A stretch of DNA of 47,209 nucleotides from Bacteroidales bacterium (GCA_017546125.1 JAFYXO010000038.1:1-47209); one strand, 5' to 3'; shown: positions 15,813 through 25,735, numbered from the stretch's first letter. The notes: generated from the sequence alone by a model not told the origin. Program-made: numbers and translations.

Positions 15813-18193
15813 TGAAAGAAGAGCACAAGAAAGTATTGAGATTTGTATGTGGGGCTGTCTTTGCCCTCCTAACCGTCTTCACCCTTTACTCATTGGTAAC
15901 CTACCTTTTCACTTGGAACAATGACCAGAGCCTCTTGTTCCAGGATAATCTTATGGACAATGTGGTAAAAGCCAAAAATGGTGGCGGCAAACTAGGTTTT
16001 GTATGGTCAAACTTTTTGGTGGCCAAGCTGTTTGGTCTCGGTGCTTTCGTGGTCCCTTTCTTCTTCGGAGGTGTTTCGATATTCTGTTTCCGAAAGAGGG
16101 ATATCAATCTTGTGCGACTCTTTTTCCTTACATTGATGGGCAGTATAGTCCTGTCTATGGCGTTCTCTTTCATCTTCTCACTTGTGGGCGAGTTCTCAGT
16201 ATTTGGGGAGGGTGCCGGAGGATCGTACGGACACTACATAAATGAGTGGCTTTGCGCCATGCTCGGCAATTTCGGTGCAGGTGGGGTAATTGTTCTCCTT
16301 CTGCTTATATGGGCGGTCCTTTTGAACGACAGAGTGGTAGATAAGATCAATGAACTTTTCGATAAAATGGCACCGAAAGAGGAGAAGAAGGCCAATAAGA
16401 AAGAAGAGGAGGAGGTGGTGGTAGTCCCAGCGGCAGACCCTCAGGAGAAAGTGTTTGAGGTGGTGGATCTTGCAGCTGAAGCCGATTCTGAAGAGGATTC
16501 CCTATTGGATATTGATGATATGGGCGATGAGCAGATGGAGAGTGAGGAGGAGGTTCCAGAGGATCTTCCTGCTGATGATGCACCTGCGTTTGTGGCACCC
16601 GATGAGGAGGATCTCCCTCCACTTGAAGTGATACCGGGGCAGGAGGTCAACTTTGACGGCGATGACGAGAAATGGAAAGAGAGATATGACCCACGTCTCA
16701 CACTCTCAAGATATAAGTTCCCTACCACTTCACTTCTTGATGACTACCAGTCACAATGGTATGAGGTTTCAAAAGAGGAGCTTGAGAAGAACAATCAGAA
16801 AATCGTAAATACCCTTAAGGACTATAAGATCAGTATCACCAAGATATCTGCGAGAATTGGCCCTACAGTGACCCTTTATGAAGTGGTCCCTGCTCCTGGT
16901 GTCAGAGTATCCCAGATCAAGAGACTTGAGGAGGATATCGCCCTCTCTCTTGCAGCTAAAGGTGTCCGCGTGGTGACACTTGTGGGTACAAATGCGATAG
17001 GTATTGAGGTGGCTAACGACAAACCAAGCGTGGTGTCGATGAAGTCTGTTCTGGAGGATCCCAAGTTCAGGAACAGCAAATACGATCTCCCTGTGGCAAT
17101 AGGCCGTACTATCTCAAACGAGGTGTTCAGCTTTGACCTGGCCAAAATGCCACACTTGCTGGTAGCAGGTGCTACCGGTCAGGGTAAGTCTGTAGGTCTT
17201 AATGCTATTATCACTTCATTGGTGTACAAGAAGCACCCTGCAGAGCTCAAGTTTGTGATGGTTGACCCCAAAAAGGTGGAGTTGTCCCTATACTCACCAC
17301 TTAATGACCACTATTTGGCCAAACTTCCAGATGAGGAGGATGCTATCATTACCGATACCGATAAAGTGGTGTATACACTAAAATCTCTTTGCAAACTGAT
17401 GGACAGAAGGTATGACCTTTTGAAAGCAGCTGCTGTCAGAAATGTGAAGGAGTACAATGAGAAATTCCTGTCACGCAAGCTCAATCCGCAGAAGGGTCAC
17501 GACTATATGCCATATATCGTAGTGATTATTGACGAGTTTGCAGACTTGCTTATCACTGCAGGTAGGGATGTTGAGGAGCCTATTGCACGTTTGGCCCAGC
17601 TTGCCCGTGCCATCGGTATCCACTTGGTGATCGCTACCCAGAGACCTACCACAAATATTATTACAGGATCCATCAAGGCGAACTTCCCTGCCAGAATAGC
17701 GTTCAAGGTGATGTCAAGTATAGACTCCAAGACTATTCTAGATCAGACAGGTGCCAACAGACTTATCGGTCGTGGTGATATGTTGATTATGACAGGCAGC
17801 AGTGAGCCTACACGTGTGCAGTGTGCATTTATCGACACCCCTGAAGTGGAGAGGATTACAGACCATATCAGCGGTCAGGCAGGTTATGGAATGGCATATT
17901 TATTGCCTGAGTATATTCCGGAAGATGGTTCTTCACCGGCCATTAAGGTGACCGGTTCAGGCGACAGGGATGACCTTTTCAAAGAGGCAGCCCGTCTGGT
18001 GGTGAGAGAGCAGCAAGGATCTACCTCACTTATACAGAGAAAGATGAACCTCGGCTACAATAGGGCGGGCAGGATTATGGACCAGCTTGAGGAGGCCGGT
18101 ATCGTGGGTCCGTCTGAAGGAAGCAAGGCCCGTCAGGTGAGGGTGACATCGTCTGAGGCGTTGGAGTCCATTTTCAGTACTTTAGGATTGTAA
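15812..18193 (+). CDS. ftsK: DNA translocase FtsK
   Basis: Septal DNA pump that clears and aligns chromosome ends during division, 793 residues. Four hydrophobic segments lie in about 1-180, then a long acidic linker (about 200-285), then the RecA-like motor: Walker A GATGQGKSVGLN, Walker B YIVVIIDEFADLL, and TTNIITGSIKANFPARIAFKV after it. The last 65 residues form the winged-helix gamma domain (REQQGSTSLIQRKMNLGYNR) that reads KOPS-type polarity sites. It is in an operon with DUF4290 upstream and the LolA-like gene, whose ATG overlaps its stop. Confidence 0.96.
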   Translation: MKEEHKKVLRFVCGAVFALLTVFTLYSLVTYLFTWNNDQSLLFQDNLMDNVVKAKNGGGKLGFVWSNFLVAKLFGLGAFVVPFFFGGVSIFCFRKRDINLVRLFFLTLMGSIVLSMAFSFIFSLVGEFSVFGEGAGGSYGHYINEWLCAMLGNFGAGGVIVLLLLIWAVLLNDRVVDKINELFDKMAPKEEKKANKKEEEEVVVVPAADPQEKVFEVVDLAAEADSEEDSLLDIDDMGDEQMESEEEVPEDLPADDAPAFVAPDEEDLPPLEVIPGQEVNFDGDDEKWKERYDPRLTLSRYKFPTTSLLDDYQSQWYEVSKEELEKNNQKIVNTLKDYKISITKISARIGPTVTLYEVVPAPGVRVSQIKRLEEDIALSLAAKGVRVVTLVGTNAIGIEVANDKPSVVSMKSVLEDPKFRNSKYDLPVAIGRTISNEVFSFDLAKMPHLLVAGATGQGKSVGLNAIITSLVYKKHPAELKFVMVDPKKVELSLYSPLNDHYLAKLPDEEDAIITDTDKVVYTLKSLCKLMDRRYDLLKAAAVRNVKEYNEKFLSRKLNPQKGHDYMPYIVVIIDEFADLLITAGRDVEEPIARLAQLARAIGIHLVIATQRPTTNIITGSIKANFPARIAFKVMSSIDSKTILDQTGANRLIGRGDMLIMTGSSEPTRVQCAFIDTPEVERITDHISGQAGYGMAYLLPEYIPEDGSSPAIKVTGSGDRDDLFKEAARLVVREQQGSTSLIQRKMNLGYNRAGRIMDQLEEAGIVGPSEGSKARQVRVTSSEALESIFSTLGL

Positions 18194-18834
18194 TGAGAAG
18201 AGTTTTCTCCATATTGATATTGGTTATCTCCTCTCTGAGCCTGTTCGGCCAGAGTGCACAGGAGATTGTGGCGGGATATACCGGGGCTATATCCTCGTTT
18301 GACTGTCTGTATGCCACATACAACTTCTCTATAGTGGGGCAGGATGGCAATACCAGGTTCGCTATAAATGGGGAGTTTTATAATCAGGGTGACAAATTCC
18401 TGGTGAAGACATATTTTTCCGACATCTACTGCAATGGAGAGTATAAGGCTGTACACGACAAGAGTGTGCAGGAGATCTCTTTGTTGGAGCACCATAAGGA
18501 GAATGTCAGTATGATAGAGAATCCGTTTGCTGTCCTTAAGAGCGGAATGGAGATGTATGCACTTGAGGAATCAGTAAAATCCGTTACATATGATGCAGCA
18601 GAGTGCTGGGAAGTGACATTGGTCCCTGTGAGCGACAAGGCAGATCACACATCTGTAAGTGTAGCTGTAGTGAAAAACGACTTTTCTGTGAAGAACATAT
18701 CATATATGTCCAGAACAGGCGATACCTATAACGCTCTGGTCTATACTATATCTGAGAGTGGAAGGAAGAGAGCCTCTTTCTTTGAACCAGATCTGGACAG
18801 TATGCCAGATGTGGGTGTGAATGATCTGAGGTGA
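18193..18834 (+). CDS. lolA: LolA-like periplasmic lipoprotein carrier
   Basis: A 213-residue protein with a signal peptide (about 1-20, ending LFGQ). The mature part matches the Bacteroidetes LolA-like outer-membrane lipoprotein carrier: AQEIVAGYTGAISSFDCLYA, then a run of beta strands (GEFYNQGDKFLVKT, AECWEVTLVPVSD). LolA carries lipoproteins across the periplasm to the outer membrane, in a half-barrel with a helical lid. Placement right after ftsK (1-bp overlap) is typical for this phylum. Its stop abuts the convergent NUDIX gene with no spacer. Confidence 0.78.
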   Translation: MRRVFSILILVISSLSLFGQSAQEIVAGYTGAISSFDCLYATYNFSIVGQDGNTRFAINGEFYNQGDKFLVKTYFSDIYCNGEYKAVHDKSVQEISLLEHHKENVSMIENPFAVLKSGMEMYALEESVKSVTYDAAECWEVTLVPVSDKADHTSVSVAVVKNDFSVKNISYMSRTGDTYNALVYTISESGRKRASFFEPDLDSMPDVGVNDLR

Positions 18835-19440
18835 TCAGAGTCTCCCTATAACCTCCTTTATTGATGGGTATGTGTTTTTCAGACACTCCATGACATCATC
18901 TTTTTTGACCCATACAGCAGAGGTTATATCCTCCTCCAGTTGTGGCTTCAACTCCTCTTTTACAGGGTCGGACATCTTGTACCAGTATGTGTGTTTGAGG
19001 TAGAACTTGCCATCCCTATGGTATGTGTGCCATGTGATGCAGAGAAGATCTCCCAATTCTATATTTCTGACTCCGCACTCCTCCTCCACTTCGCGTACAG
19101 CAGTCAGGGATATATTCTCCCCATCTTCCTGCTTCCCTTTTGGAAGGTCCCATACGCCATTTCTGAAGATGAACAGGTACTCCCCCTCAGGGTTTTCCAC
19201 TACACCTCCTGCGGCATTGATCTCTGTGAAGTGGGATGCAAATTTGCGGAATGTCTCCTCCGGATTATCCGAAGGGATATAGAGTGTCTGGACATTTTTG
19301 GAGTTGTCGAACCAGGCGGGTATCTCCGAAAGGTCCGAGTACTCGGGGTTGGCGAAAACCACAGAGCTGTGATTCTCTGAATAATTGTCACTCTTACTGC
19401 AAATTACGACAGATCGCTGATCGAAAAATATTTGGTACAT
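18835..19440 (-). CDS. NUDIX hydrolase
   Basis: A 201-residue pyrophosphohydrolase. The NUDIX box is complete: G, five residues, E, seven residues, then REVEEECGV (starting at the G of GKQEDGEN). An N-terminal 80-residue extension with beta character precedes the catalytic domain, as in several Bacteroidetes members. It probably cleaves a nucleoside diphosphate derivative; the substrate is unknown. Convergent with lolA and divergent from pyrE. A TACTTTTG -7 box lies at 19468-19461 on the minus strand. Confidence 0.87.
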   Translation of the reverse strand: MYQIFFDQRSVVICSKSDNYSENHSSVVFANPEYSDLSEIPAWFDNSKNVQTLYIPSDNPEETFRKFASHFTEINAAGGVVENPEGEYLFIFRNGVWDLPKGKQEDGENISLTAVREVEEECGVRNIELGDLLCITWHTYHRDGKFYLKHTYWYKMSDPVKEELKPQLEEDITSAVWVKKDDVMECLKNTYPSIKEVIGRL

Positions 19441-19480
19441 CTCTCTTTGTTATATGTTAGCAAAAGTATGATTTTTTCTT

Positions 19481-19488
19481 TATATTTG
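19481..19488 (+). promoter_or_regulatory. -7 box of the pyrE operon
   Basis: TATATTTG fits the Bacteroidetes -7 consensus, 30 bp before the pyrE ATG at 19519. The -33 region is weak. The divergent NUDIX -7 box lies 12 bp away. Confidence 0.45.
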
Positions 19489-19518
19489 TATCCTCATTAT
19501 CAGATATTATACACTTAT

Positions 19519-20157
19519 ATGAATACAATAGAGAAAAATGTAGCCAAACATCTTTTGGAGATTGAGGCTGTTAAATTGAGCCCTGAAAAACCTTTCACTT
19601 GGGCATCAGGTTGGAAATCGCCTATTTACTGTGATAACAGAAAGATATACTCATATCCCGCTATCAGACGTGAGATCTGTGAATATTTCAAGACTATTAT
19701 CGAAGAACGCTATAAAGATGTGGAGATCATCGCAGGTATCGCTACAGGTGCTATCGGTTATGGCGCTATCGTAGCTGAGATGATGAACAAACCATTCATC
19801 TATGTACGCTCTTCAGCTAAAGATCATGGTCTTCAGAATCAGGTAGAGGGTATCCTTCCTCAAGGTGCCAAGGTGGTAGTTATTGAGGATTTGGTATCTA
19901 CAGGTGGAAGCAGCTTGGCAGCTGTGGATGCTCTTCAGAAAAATGGAGCTATCATCGAAGGTACCATTGCCATCTTCTCATATAACTTCGACAAAGCAAG
20001 AAAAGGTTTTGAGAACGCTAACGTGGAGCTGTACACCCTTTCTAACTACGACGCTCTTCTTGATGAGGCAGTAGCTTCAAACTATATCTCTGCTGCAGAT
20101 GTGGAGATGCTCAGAGAGTGGAGATTTTCACCGGATACTTGGGGTAGAGACAAATAG
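19519..20157 (+). CDS. pyrE: Orotate phosphoribosyltransferase
   Basis: Joins orotate to PRPP to make orotidine 5'-phosphate in pyrimidine synthesis. The start is set at 19519 (MNTIEKNVAKHLLEIEAVKL); the upstream ATG at 19432 would add an unrelated hydrophobic leader that contains the promoter. Motifs: FTWASGWKSPIYCDNR, the catalytic loop KDHGLQNQVEG and the PRPP-binding site VVVIEDLVSTGGSS. Length (212 residues) is normal. A small gene and an rRNA methyltransferase follow without gaps. Confidence 0.95.
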   Translation: MNTIEKNVAKHLLEIEAVKLSPEKPFTWASGWKSPIYCDNRKIYSYPAIRREICEYFKTIIEERYKDVEIIAGIATGAIGYGAIVAEMMNKPFIYVRSSAKDHGLQNQVEGILPQGAKVVVIEDLVSTGGSSLAAVDALQKNGAIIEGTIAIFSYNFDKARKGFENANVELYTLSNYDALLDEAVASNYISAADVEMLREWRFSPDTWGRDK

Positions 20158-20158
20158 T

Positions 20159-20587
20159 ATGAGTGCTACCCAAGTAAGAGGAAGGGATCTTCATGTGAAA
20201 CACCCACCTGTGGTGCTTTATACCTTGTTCTCCGATTTGAGGAGGTTTGCAGACAATCTCCCTGCAGATCTGAAGGATAAGGTGACAGTCGATGCCGATA
20301 CCATTGTGGCATCAGCGCAGGGTATCGAGATGGGATTGAGAGTAGATCAGAGAATCCCATACTCGCTGATTTCACTTGCGGAGACAGGCAAGTTCCCATT
20401 CCCTTTCAAAATCAATTTTCACTTCTCTCCAGTGGGTGCAGACGGCTCATTGTTCTATATTGAGCTTTATGCGGAGCTCCCCACAATGGTCAAGATGATG
20501 ATGGGCGGGAAATTGCAGGAGATGGTGGATAAGATTACAGATCAGATAGAACAAGCTTTAAACGGACAAATGCCTACAGCAGTATAA
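20159..20587 (+). CDS. SRPBCC-like small protein
   Basis: A 142-residue cytoplasmic protein starting one base after the pyrE stop. The pattern VRGRDLHVKHPPVVLYTLFSD at the front, central beta strands and a long C-terminal helix (LPTMVKMMMGGKLQEMVDKI) suit the SRPBCC/START-like ligand-binding fold seen in Bacteroidetes proteins next to pyrE. The function is unknown. Its stop overlaps the start of the rRNA methyltransferase gene, so the three are one operon. Confidence 0.7.
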   Translation: MSATQVRGRDLHVKHPPVVLYTLFSDLRRFADNLPADLKDKVTVDADTIVASAQGIEMGLRVDQRIPYSLISLAETGKFPFPFKINFHFSPVGADGSLFYIELYAELPTMVKMMMGGKLQEMVDKITDQIEQALNGQMPTAV

Positions 20588-21933
20588 TGGAAAATCTTCC
20601 AATTGCATTTATAGAGCAGATCAATAAAGAGTTCGGAGAGCCCCAAGCAGGGAGACTCTCCGAATTGCTTAATGGCCCGTCACCTGCCACGGTGAGGGTG
20701 AACCCAGGTAAAATCTCAAATCCGGAAGAGACCCTTTCGCTCCCTTTGGATACAGAAGTGAAGATGGAGGGGCGCTCACAATATGGTTATGTATTGGGTG
20801 AGAGGCCTGTATTTACCCTTGATCCCCTGTTTCACGGGGGGTGTTATTATGTCCAGGAGGCATCTTCGACCGCTATCGAACAGCAGCAGTCGCTGTATGA
20901 GGCGCTCGTAGAGGAGAATCCTGACGAAAAAATCAGGGTTCTCGACCTTTGTGCTGCCCCAGGCGGAAAATCTACCCACCTCCTCTCCATTTTCAGGGAT
21001 TGCCCGGGGGCAATGCTTGTGGCCAATGAGGTGATCAGGAGCAGAGCGACCATTTTGGCGGAGAATATAGCCAAATGGGGTTCTGCCAATGTGGTGGTGA
21101 CAAACAATGACCCTGCAGACTTCAAGTCGTTTGAGGGTTTCTTCGATATGGTGGTGGTGGATGCCCCATGTTCAGGTGAGGGTATGTTCAGGAAGGACCC
21201 TGCAGCCAGGGAAGAGTGGTCGACTGAGCACGTGGACCAATGTGCTGCCCGCCAAAGGAGAATTGTGGCGGATATCTGGCCCGCATTGCGAAGCGGAGGT
21301 ATCATGGTCTATTCTACCTGTACATTCAACCATAAGGAGAATGGAGACAACCTCCAATGGATAGCTTCGGAGCTTGGTGGCAGTGTGCTCCATTCGGAGC
21401 AATGTTTCCCCGGTGAGACTTATGGCGAGGGTTTCTTCTATGGTGTTGTCCGTAAGGACGGGGAGGCTCCCCATTCGGCAGTTAAGGATCCGTTGCGTGG
21501 AGCATCGGTAAAGCCGTTCAAAGAGAGACTCGATTTTATCAATGATAGATTTGTCTGCTACAAGAAGGGGGATTTGGTCAAATCTTACCCCGCAGCTGTA
21601 GCAGAGGATATGATATATGCAGAATCACATCTTAGGGCAGTTGCTGCCGGATCGGCCGCTGCCACAGTGATGGAGGGGGCGAAAGGGAAGAGTGTTGTTC
21701 CGGAGGCCGATATCGCATTGAGCGAAGCTCTCCGCAGAGGGGCTTTCCCTGAGGTGGATCTGAGCCTGGAAGATGCGCTCAAATTCCTGAGAAAGGAGCC
21801 TTTGACTTTTCCATCACAGCCTAAAGGGTATCTCCTGATGACATATAAAGGTGTTCCGCTGGGTTTTGTAAAAAATATAGGGAACAGATCCAATAATCTA
21901 TGGCCACAGGGGTGGCGAATCAGAAATGTATAA
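20587..21933 (+). CDS. rsmF: RsmF/NOL1-NOP2-sun-family rRNA cytosine-C5 methyltransferase
   Basis: A 448-residue enzyme methylating C5 of a cytosine in 16S rRNA (family knowledge). Motifs: SAM-binding LDLCAAPGGKSTHLL at about 118-132, the catalytic pair PCSGEGMFRKDP and STCTF, with cysteines in both. The C-terminal part (LMTYKGVPLGFVKNIGNRSN, then NLWPQGWRI) is the PUA-like RNA-binding end seen in the RsmF group. It starts on the stop of the preceding gene, and the PHP gene follows after 12 bases. Confidence 0.88.
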   Translation: MENLPIAFIEQINKEFGEPQAGRLSELLNGPSPATVRVNPGKISNPEETLSLPLDTEVKMEGRSQYGYVLGERPVFTLDPLFHGGCYYVQEASSTAIEQQQSLYEALVEENPDEKIRVLDLCAAPGGKSTHLLSIFRDCPGAMLVANEVIRSRATILAENIAKWGSANVVVTNNDPADFKSFEGFFDMVVVDAPCSGEGMFRKDPAAREEWSTEHVDQCAARQRRIVADIWPALRSGGIMVYSTCTFNHKENGDNLQWIASELGGSVLHSEQCFPGETYGEGFFYGVVRKDGEAPHSAVKDPLRGASVKPFKERLDFINDRFVCYKKGDLVKSYPAAVAEDMIYAESHLRAVAAGSAAATVMEGAKGKSVVPEADIALSEALRRGAFPEVDLSLEDALKFLRKEPLTFPSQPKGYLLMTYKGVPLGFVKNIGNRSNNLWPQGWRIRNV

Positions 21934-21945
21934 AATCCTACAGAT

Positions 21946-23016
21946 ATGAGAAAGTTTTTAAGTTTGTGTGTAGTCGCTCTGATAAGCAGCGCTTCCATTA
22001 TCGGACAGAATGTAAACAAAGTGTATATCCCCGAGAGGATAGGTGAAGTGAGACAGGAGATAGTCATTCCGAATATAGGTGACTACCAGGTTCTCAAGTG
22101 TGATTTTCATATCCATACTGTATTCTCTGATGGAGATGTGTGGCCTACTTACAGGGTTCAGGAGGCTTGGAGAGATGGTCTGGATGTAATCTCAATCACC
22201 GACCATATAGAGTATTTGCCACATAAGAAATATGTAAAAGGTGACTTCAATACCCCATACGAGTTGGCAAAACCACAGGCAGACAAATATGGTCTGATGT
22301 TGGTAAGGGGTACAGAGATTACCAGAAAGCAGGGTGTTATCGGTCACTTCAACGCCCTCTTTATTGAGGATGCCAATGCTATCCCTGATGACGATCCGTT
22401 TGTAGCTGTACAGAATGCCCGTAAACAGAATGCTTTCGTATTGTTCAATCACCCTGGCTGGGCAGTGGATACTTGTCTGGTAACAGAGTTCCAGCAAAGG
22501 CTGTTTGACGCAGATATGATAGACGGTATAGAGGTGGTCAATCACATGGAGTACTACCCAAGAGTAGTATCATGGTGTATTGACAAGAAACTCCCGATGT
22601 TTGCCAACAGCGACGAACACGGTATTATCAGTGAGGATTATACCACCTGTTTCCGCCCTATGACCCTTGTCCTCGTAGAGGAGAACAGCCAGAATGGTGT
22701 GAAAGAGGCCCTTCTGGTAGGACGTTCTATAGCTTATACCGACAATAAATTTATGTCTACAGAGGATCTTCTTCTCGATCTTTTTGAGGCGTGTGTCGAT
22801 ATCAAGATGATTCAGCACAGTGATAAGAAAAATGTCTACAGCTGTACAAACAAATCCTCTTTCCCTTTTGTGATCAGTGTAAATGGCGGTGGCAAAAAAG
22901 TCATCCCCCCATTCTCTACAATACACTTCTCTGCATCCAACAAGAAGAATCTCGAGATCACTATCCTCAATATGTGGTGCTACGAGGACGAACACCCTGT
23001 CCTCAAGATAGATTAG
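21946..23016 (+). CDS. Secreted PHP-domain phosphoesterase (Sb-PDE type)
   Basis: A 356-residue protein with a signal peptide (about 1-20, ending SIIGQ) and a PHP metal-dependent hydrolase domain. Metal-binding residues are visible: FHIHT, ITDHIEY, the E of RGTEI, FNHPGW and NSDEHG. It belongs with the Bacteroidetes group annotated as Sb-PDE-type phosphodiesterases, likely acting on phosphate esters outside the cytoplasm. The C-terminal 80 residues form a beta-rich tail domain. Last gene of the pyrE operon; the hairpin at 23086-23115 follows. Confidence 0.82.
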   Translation: MRKFLSLCVVALISSASIIGQNVNKVYIPERIGEVRQEIVIPNIGDYQVLKCDFHIHTVFSDGDVWPTYRVQEAWRDGLDVISITDHIEYLPHKKYVKGDFNTPYELAKPQADKYGLMLVRGTEITRKQGVIGHFNALFIEDANAIPDDDPFVAVQNARKQNAFVLFNHPGWAVDTCLVTEFQQRLFDADMIDGIEVVNHMEYYPRVVSWCIDKKLPMFANSDEHGIISEDYTTCFRPMTLVLVEENSQNGVKEALLVGRSIAYTDNKFMSTEDLLLDLFEACVDIKMIQHSDKKNVYSCTNKSSFPFVISVNGGGKKVIPPFSTIHFSASNKKNLEITILNMWCYEDEHPVLKID

Positions 23017-23085
23017 ATGCAATCTTAGATTAAATGTAATTTTATTTGCGTCAGCAACTCCCTGACAATCATATACTTACTGTAC

Positions 23086-23115
23086 TTTAGGGTGGGTGTT
23101 TTAACCCACCCTAAA
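23086..23115 (+). terminator. Perfect hairpin after the PHP gene
   Basis: TTTAGGGTGGGT (23086-23097) pairs perfectly with ACCCACCCTAAA (23104-23115) across a 6-base loop. It lacks a long T-run but ends the rightward operon, 70 bp past the stop. Confidence 0.55.
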
Positions 23116-23157
23116 ATGTAGGAAGTAGCTGATATAGAGGTGGTTACTGACGAATAA

Positions 23158-23193
23158 AAAACTCCCGACTTCTGTGATAGAGGTCGGGAGTTT
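23158..23193 (-). terminator. Terminator of the nqr operon
   Basis: On the minus strand AAACTCCCGAC, a 13-base loop and GTCGGGAGTTT form a perfect stem followed by further T's (TTTTTATT). It lies 20 bp after the nqrF stop. Confidence 0.85.
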
Positions 23194-23211
23194 GTTGTTA
23201 TAGCTTTATAA

Positions 23212-24471
23212 TTATGCTCCGAAGTTATCGTATAGGATGTTTTCAGGAGCCACTCCAAGGCTGTCAAGCAGATTAACTACTGACGAAACCATCATAGGAG
23301 GACCGCACATTAGATATAGTGCATCTTCTGGTGCTTCGTGTTCTTTCAAGTATGTCTCATACATAACATTGTGGACGAATCCTGCTACGTATGGTACACC
23401 AGCCTTGTCAGCCTCTGGATCTGGTCTGTCAAGAGCCAAGTGGAACTTGAAGTTAGGGAACTCTTTCTCGATAGCATGGTAATCATCAAGATAGAATGCC
23501 TCTTTCAAGCTACGTGCGCCATAGAAGAAGTTAACCTTGCGGGTAGTCTTCTCAGTGTGGAACAAGTGCATGATGTGGCTACGCATAGGAGCCATACCGG
23601 CACCACCACCCACGAAGATAAGCTCTTGCTCTGCAGGTAGATTGTCTGGCAAGAAGAACTCACCGTAAGGGCCTGAGATAGTAACTTTGTCACCAGGTTT
23701 TAGTGAATAGATGTAAGATGAACAGATACCAGGGTTGATGTTCATAAACTTGCGGGTCTCTCTGTCGATAGGAGGGGTAGCAATACGAACATTCAATTTG
23801 ATAATGTCACCTTCTGCAGGGTAGCAAGCCATAGAGTAAGCACGAAGGGTAGGGGTAGGGTTAACCATTTGAAGATCAAATACACCCATTTTCTCCCAAT
23901 CTTCTCTATATTCAGGATCTACATCGATATCTCTATAGTTGATGGTACAAGCAGGAACATCCACCTGGATATATCCACCTGAACGGAAGTTAAGGTGTTC
24001 ACCCTCAGGAAGCTTAACCACGAACTCTTTGATAAATGTAGCCACGTTGTGGTTAGAAACCACTTCGCATTCCCATTTTCTAACGCTAAGAGCAGATTCA
24101 GGTACGATAACACTCATATCCTCTTTAACCTTAACCTGGCAACCAAGTCTCCAGTTGTCCATGATCTGTTTTCTGTTGAAGAAACCAACCTCAGTAGGGA
24201 GGATAGTGCCACCACCTTCGGTTACGCGGCATTTGCATTGACCGCAGTTACCTTTACCACCACAAGCTGATGGAAGGAAGATCTTTTGCTCTGCAAGGGT
24301 GTTTAGAAGGTTTCCACCAGGGGTAACCTCGATCTCTTTAGAGCCGTTGTTGATGTTGATCTTAACTGTACCTGAAGGGGTAAGTTTTGCTTTGATAAAT
24401 AGAAGTAGTGCAACCAATAGTAGGACGATAACCAGGAACACTACAACTGATGAAAGAATTGTCATTGTCAT
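23212..24471 (-). CDS. nqrF: Na+-NQR subunit F, NADH dehydrogenase subunit
   Basis: Entry subunit of the Na+-pumping NADH:quinone oxidoreductase, 419 residues. It has an N-terminal membrane helix (about 5-27), a plant-type 2Fe-2S domain (ACGGKGNCGQCKC, with the fourth cysteine in RLGC), a ferredoxin-reductase FAD domain (RAYSMACY) and an NADH-binding domain (FVGGGAGMAPMRSH, LYLMCGPPMM). It takes electrons from NADH to FAD and then to 2Fe-2S. Last gene of the operon. Confidence 0.97.
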   Translation of the reverse strand: MTMTILSSVVVFLVIVLLLVALLLFIKAKLTPSGTVKININNGSKEIEVTPGGNLLNTLAEQKIFLPSACGGKGNCGQCKCRVTEGGGTILPTEVGFFNRKQIMDNWRLGCQVKVKEDMSVIVPESALSVRKWECEVVSNHNVATFIKEFVVKLPEGEHLNFRSGGYIQVDVPACTINYRDIDVDPEYREDWEKMGVFDLQMVNPTPTLRAYSMACYPAEGDIIKLNVRIATPPIDRETRKFMNINPGICSSYIYSLKPGDKVTISGPYGEFFLPDNLPAEQELIFVGGGAGMAPMRSHIMHLFHTEKTTRKVNFFYGARSLKEAFYLDDYHAIEKEFPNFKFHLALDRPDPEADKAGVPYVAGFVHNVMYETYLKEHEAPEDALYLMCGPPMMVSSVVNLLDSLGVAPENILYDNFGA

Positions 24472-24486
24472 AATTTATCCTCCTTA

Positions 24487-25095
24487 TTATAGTTGAATAC
24501 CCATAAATGTCATAAATGCAATACCCATAAGACCCACGGTGATGAAGGTGATACCTAGACCACGAAGTGCAGCAGGTACATGTGAGTAGGTCATTTTCTC
24601 ACGGATAGCAGCCAAAGCTACGATAGCAAGCCACCAGCCAATACCTGAACCCAATGAGTATACTGTAGCTTCACCCACATTGATGAAATCTTTCTCCTGC
24701 ATGAACAATGAAGCACCAAGGATAGCACAGTTCACTGCGATAAGAGGAAGGAAGATACCAAGTTGGGAATAAAGTGCAGGGGCAAATTTCTCTACCACCA
24801 TCTCCACGATCTGAACGATAGCAGCGATAACTGCGATGAAGATAATGAAGCTCAAGAAGCTAAGGTCTACTTCTGGCATACCGGCCCAGGCAAGTGCACC
24901 TGGCTTAAGAACATACTCATTAAGCAGGTAGTTGATAGGTAGAGTAACAAGTAGTACGAAGATAACAGCTACACCCAAACCGTTCGCTGTCTTTACATTT
25001 TTAGATACCGCCAAGTATGAACACATACCCAAGAAATAGGCGAATATCATATTGTCAACAAAGATTGACTTTACGAATAAGCTAATGTATTCCAT
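24487..25095 (-). CDS. nqrE: Na+-NQR subunit E
   Basis: Membrane subunit with about six helices, 202 residues. [25 protein letters not shown] is the usual start, and a cysteine in the first helix region (GMCSYLAV) is one of the ligands shared with NqrD for the intramembrane iron centre. [17 protein letters not shown] is also conserved. Paired in inverted topology with NqrD, to which it is related. Confidence 0.96.
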   Translation of the reverse strand: MEYISLFVKSIFVDNMIFAYFLGMCSYLAVSKNVKTANGLGVAVIFVLLVTLPINYLLNEYVLKPGALAWAGMPEVDLSFLSFIIFIAVIAAIVQIVEMVVEKFAPALYSQLGIFLPLIAVNCAILGASLFMQEKDFINVGEATVYSLGSGIGWWLAIVALAAIREKMTYSHVPAALRGLGITFITVGLMGIAFMTFMGIQL

Positions 25096-25114
25096 ATCAG
25101 ATTTGAGTTAGATG

Positions 25115-25732
25115 TTATTTTTCCTGTAGATCTTTTTGGATGCTTCTTTGGATCCAGATGATACAACCCAAAAGGATAAGTGCCATCGGAGGAAGGATCA
25201 TAAGACCATTGTTCATATAACCAAGTTCGTAGAATGATTCAGGGATGATTCTGAATCCGAATAGTGTGCCTGATCCCAAAAGTTCACGGAAGAATGCCAC
25301 CACTACCAGGATAAGACCATAACCTGCACCATTGCCAAGACCATCGATTAGAGATGCAAGTGGTTTGTTGCCAAGTGCAAATGCCTCGATACGACCCATA
25401 ACGATACAGTTGGTGATGATAAGACCGATGTACACAGAAAGTGTCTTGCTGATACTGTATGCGTAAGCTTTCAATATCTGGTCTACCAAGATAACCATAA
25501 GGGCTACCACAACAAGCTGTACGATGATACGGATACGGTTAGGGATGGTGTTTCTTAGAAGAGATACTACCAAACTTGACAAACCTGTAACCACGATTAC
25601 AGAGATAGCCATTACAAATGCACCTTTAAGCTGAACAGTCACAGCCAAAGACGAGCAGATACCCAATACTAGAACCGAGATAGGGTTACCTTTAAATATA
25701 GGGTATAGGAATGTGTTTTTCAAATCACTCAT
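25115..25732 (-). CDS. nqrD: Na+-NQR subunit D
   Basis: Membrane subunit of 205 residues with about six helices. LGICSSLAVTVQLKGAFVMA near the start and ITNCIVMGRIEAFALGNKPL in the middle carry the conserved cysteines, paralogous to NqrE. GNGAGYGLILVVVAFFRELLGSG is the family block. 19 bp before nqrE and three after nqrC. Confidence 0.96.
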   Translation of the reverse strand: MSDLKNTFLYPIFKGNPISVLVLGICSSLAVTVQLKGAFVMAISVIVVTGLSSLVVSLLRNTIPNRIRIIVQLVVVALMVILVDQILKAYAYSISKTLSVYIGLIITNCIVMGRIEAFALGNKPLASLIDGLGNGAGYGLILVVVAFFRELLGSGTLFGFRIIPESFYELGYMNNGLMILPPMALILLGCIIWIQRSIQKDLQEK

Positions 25733-25735
25733 AGA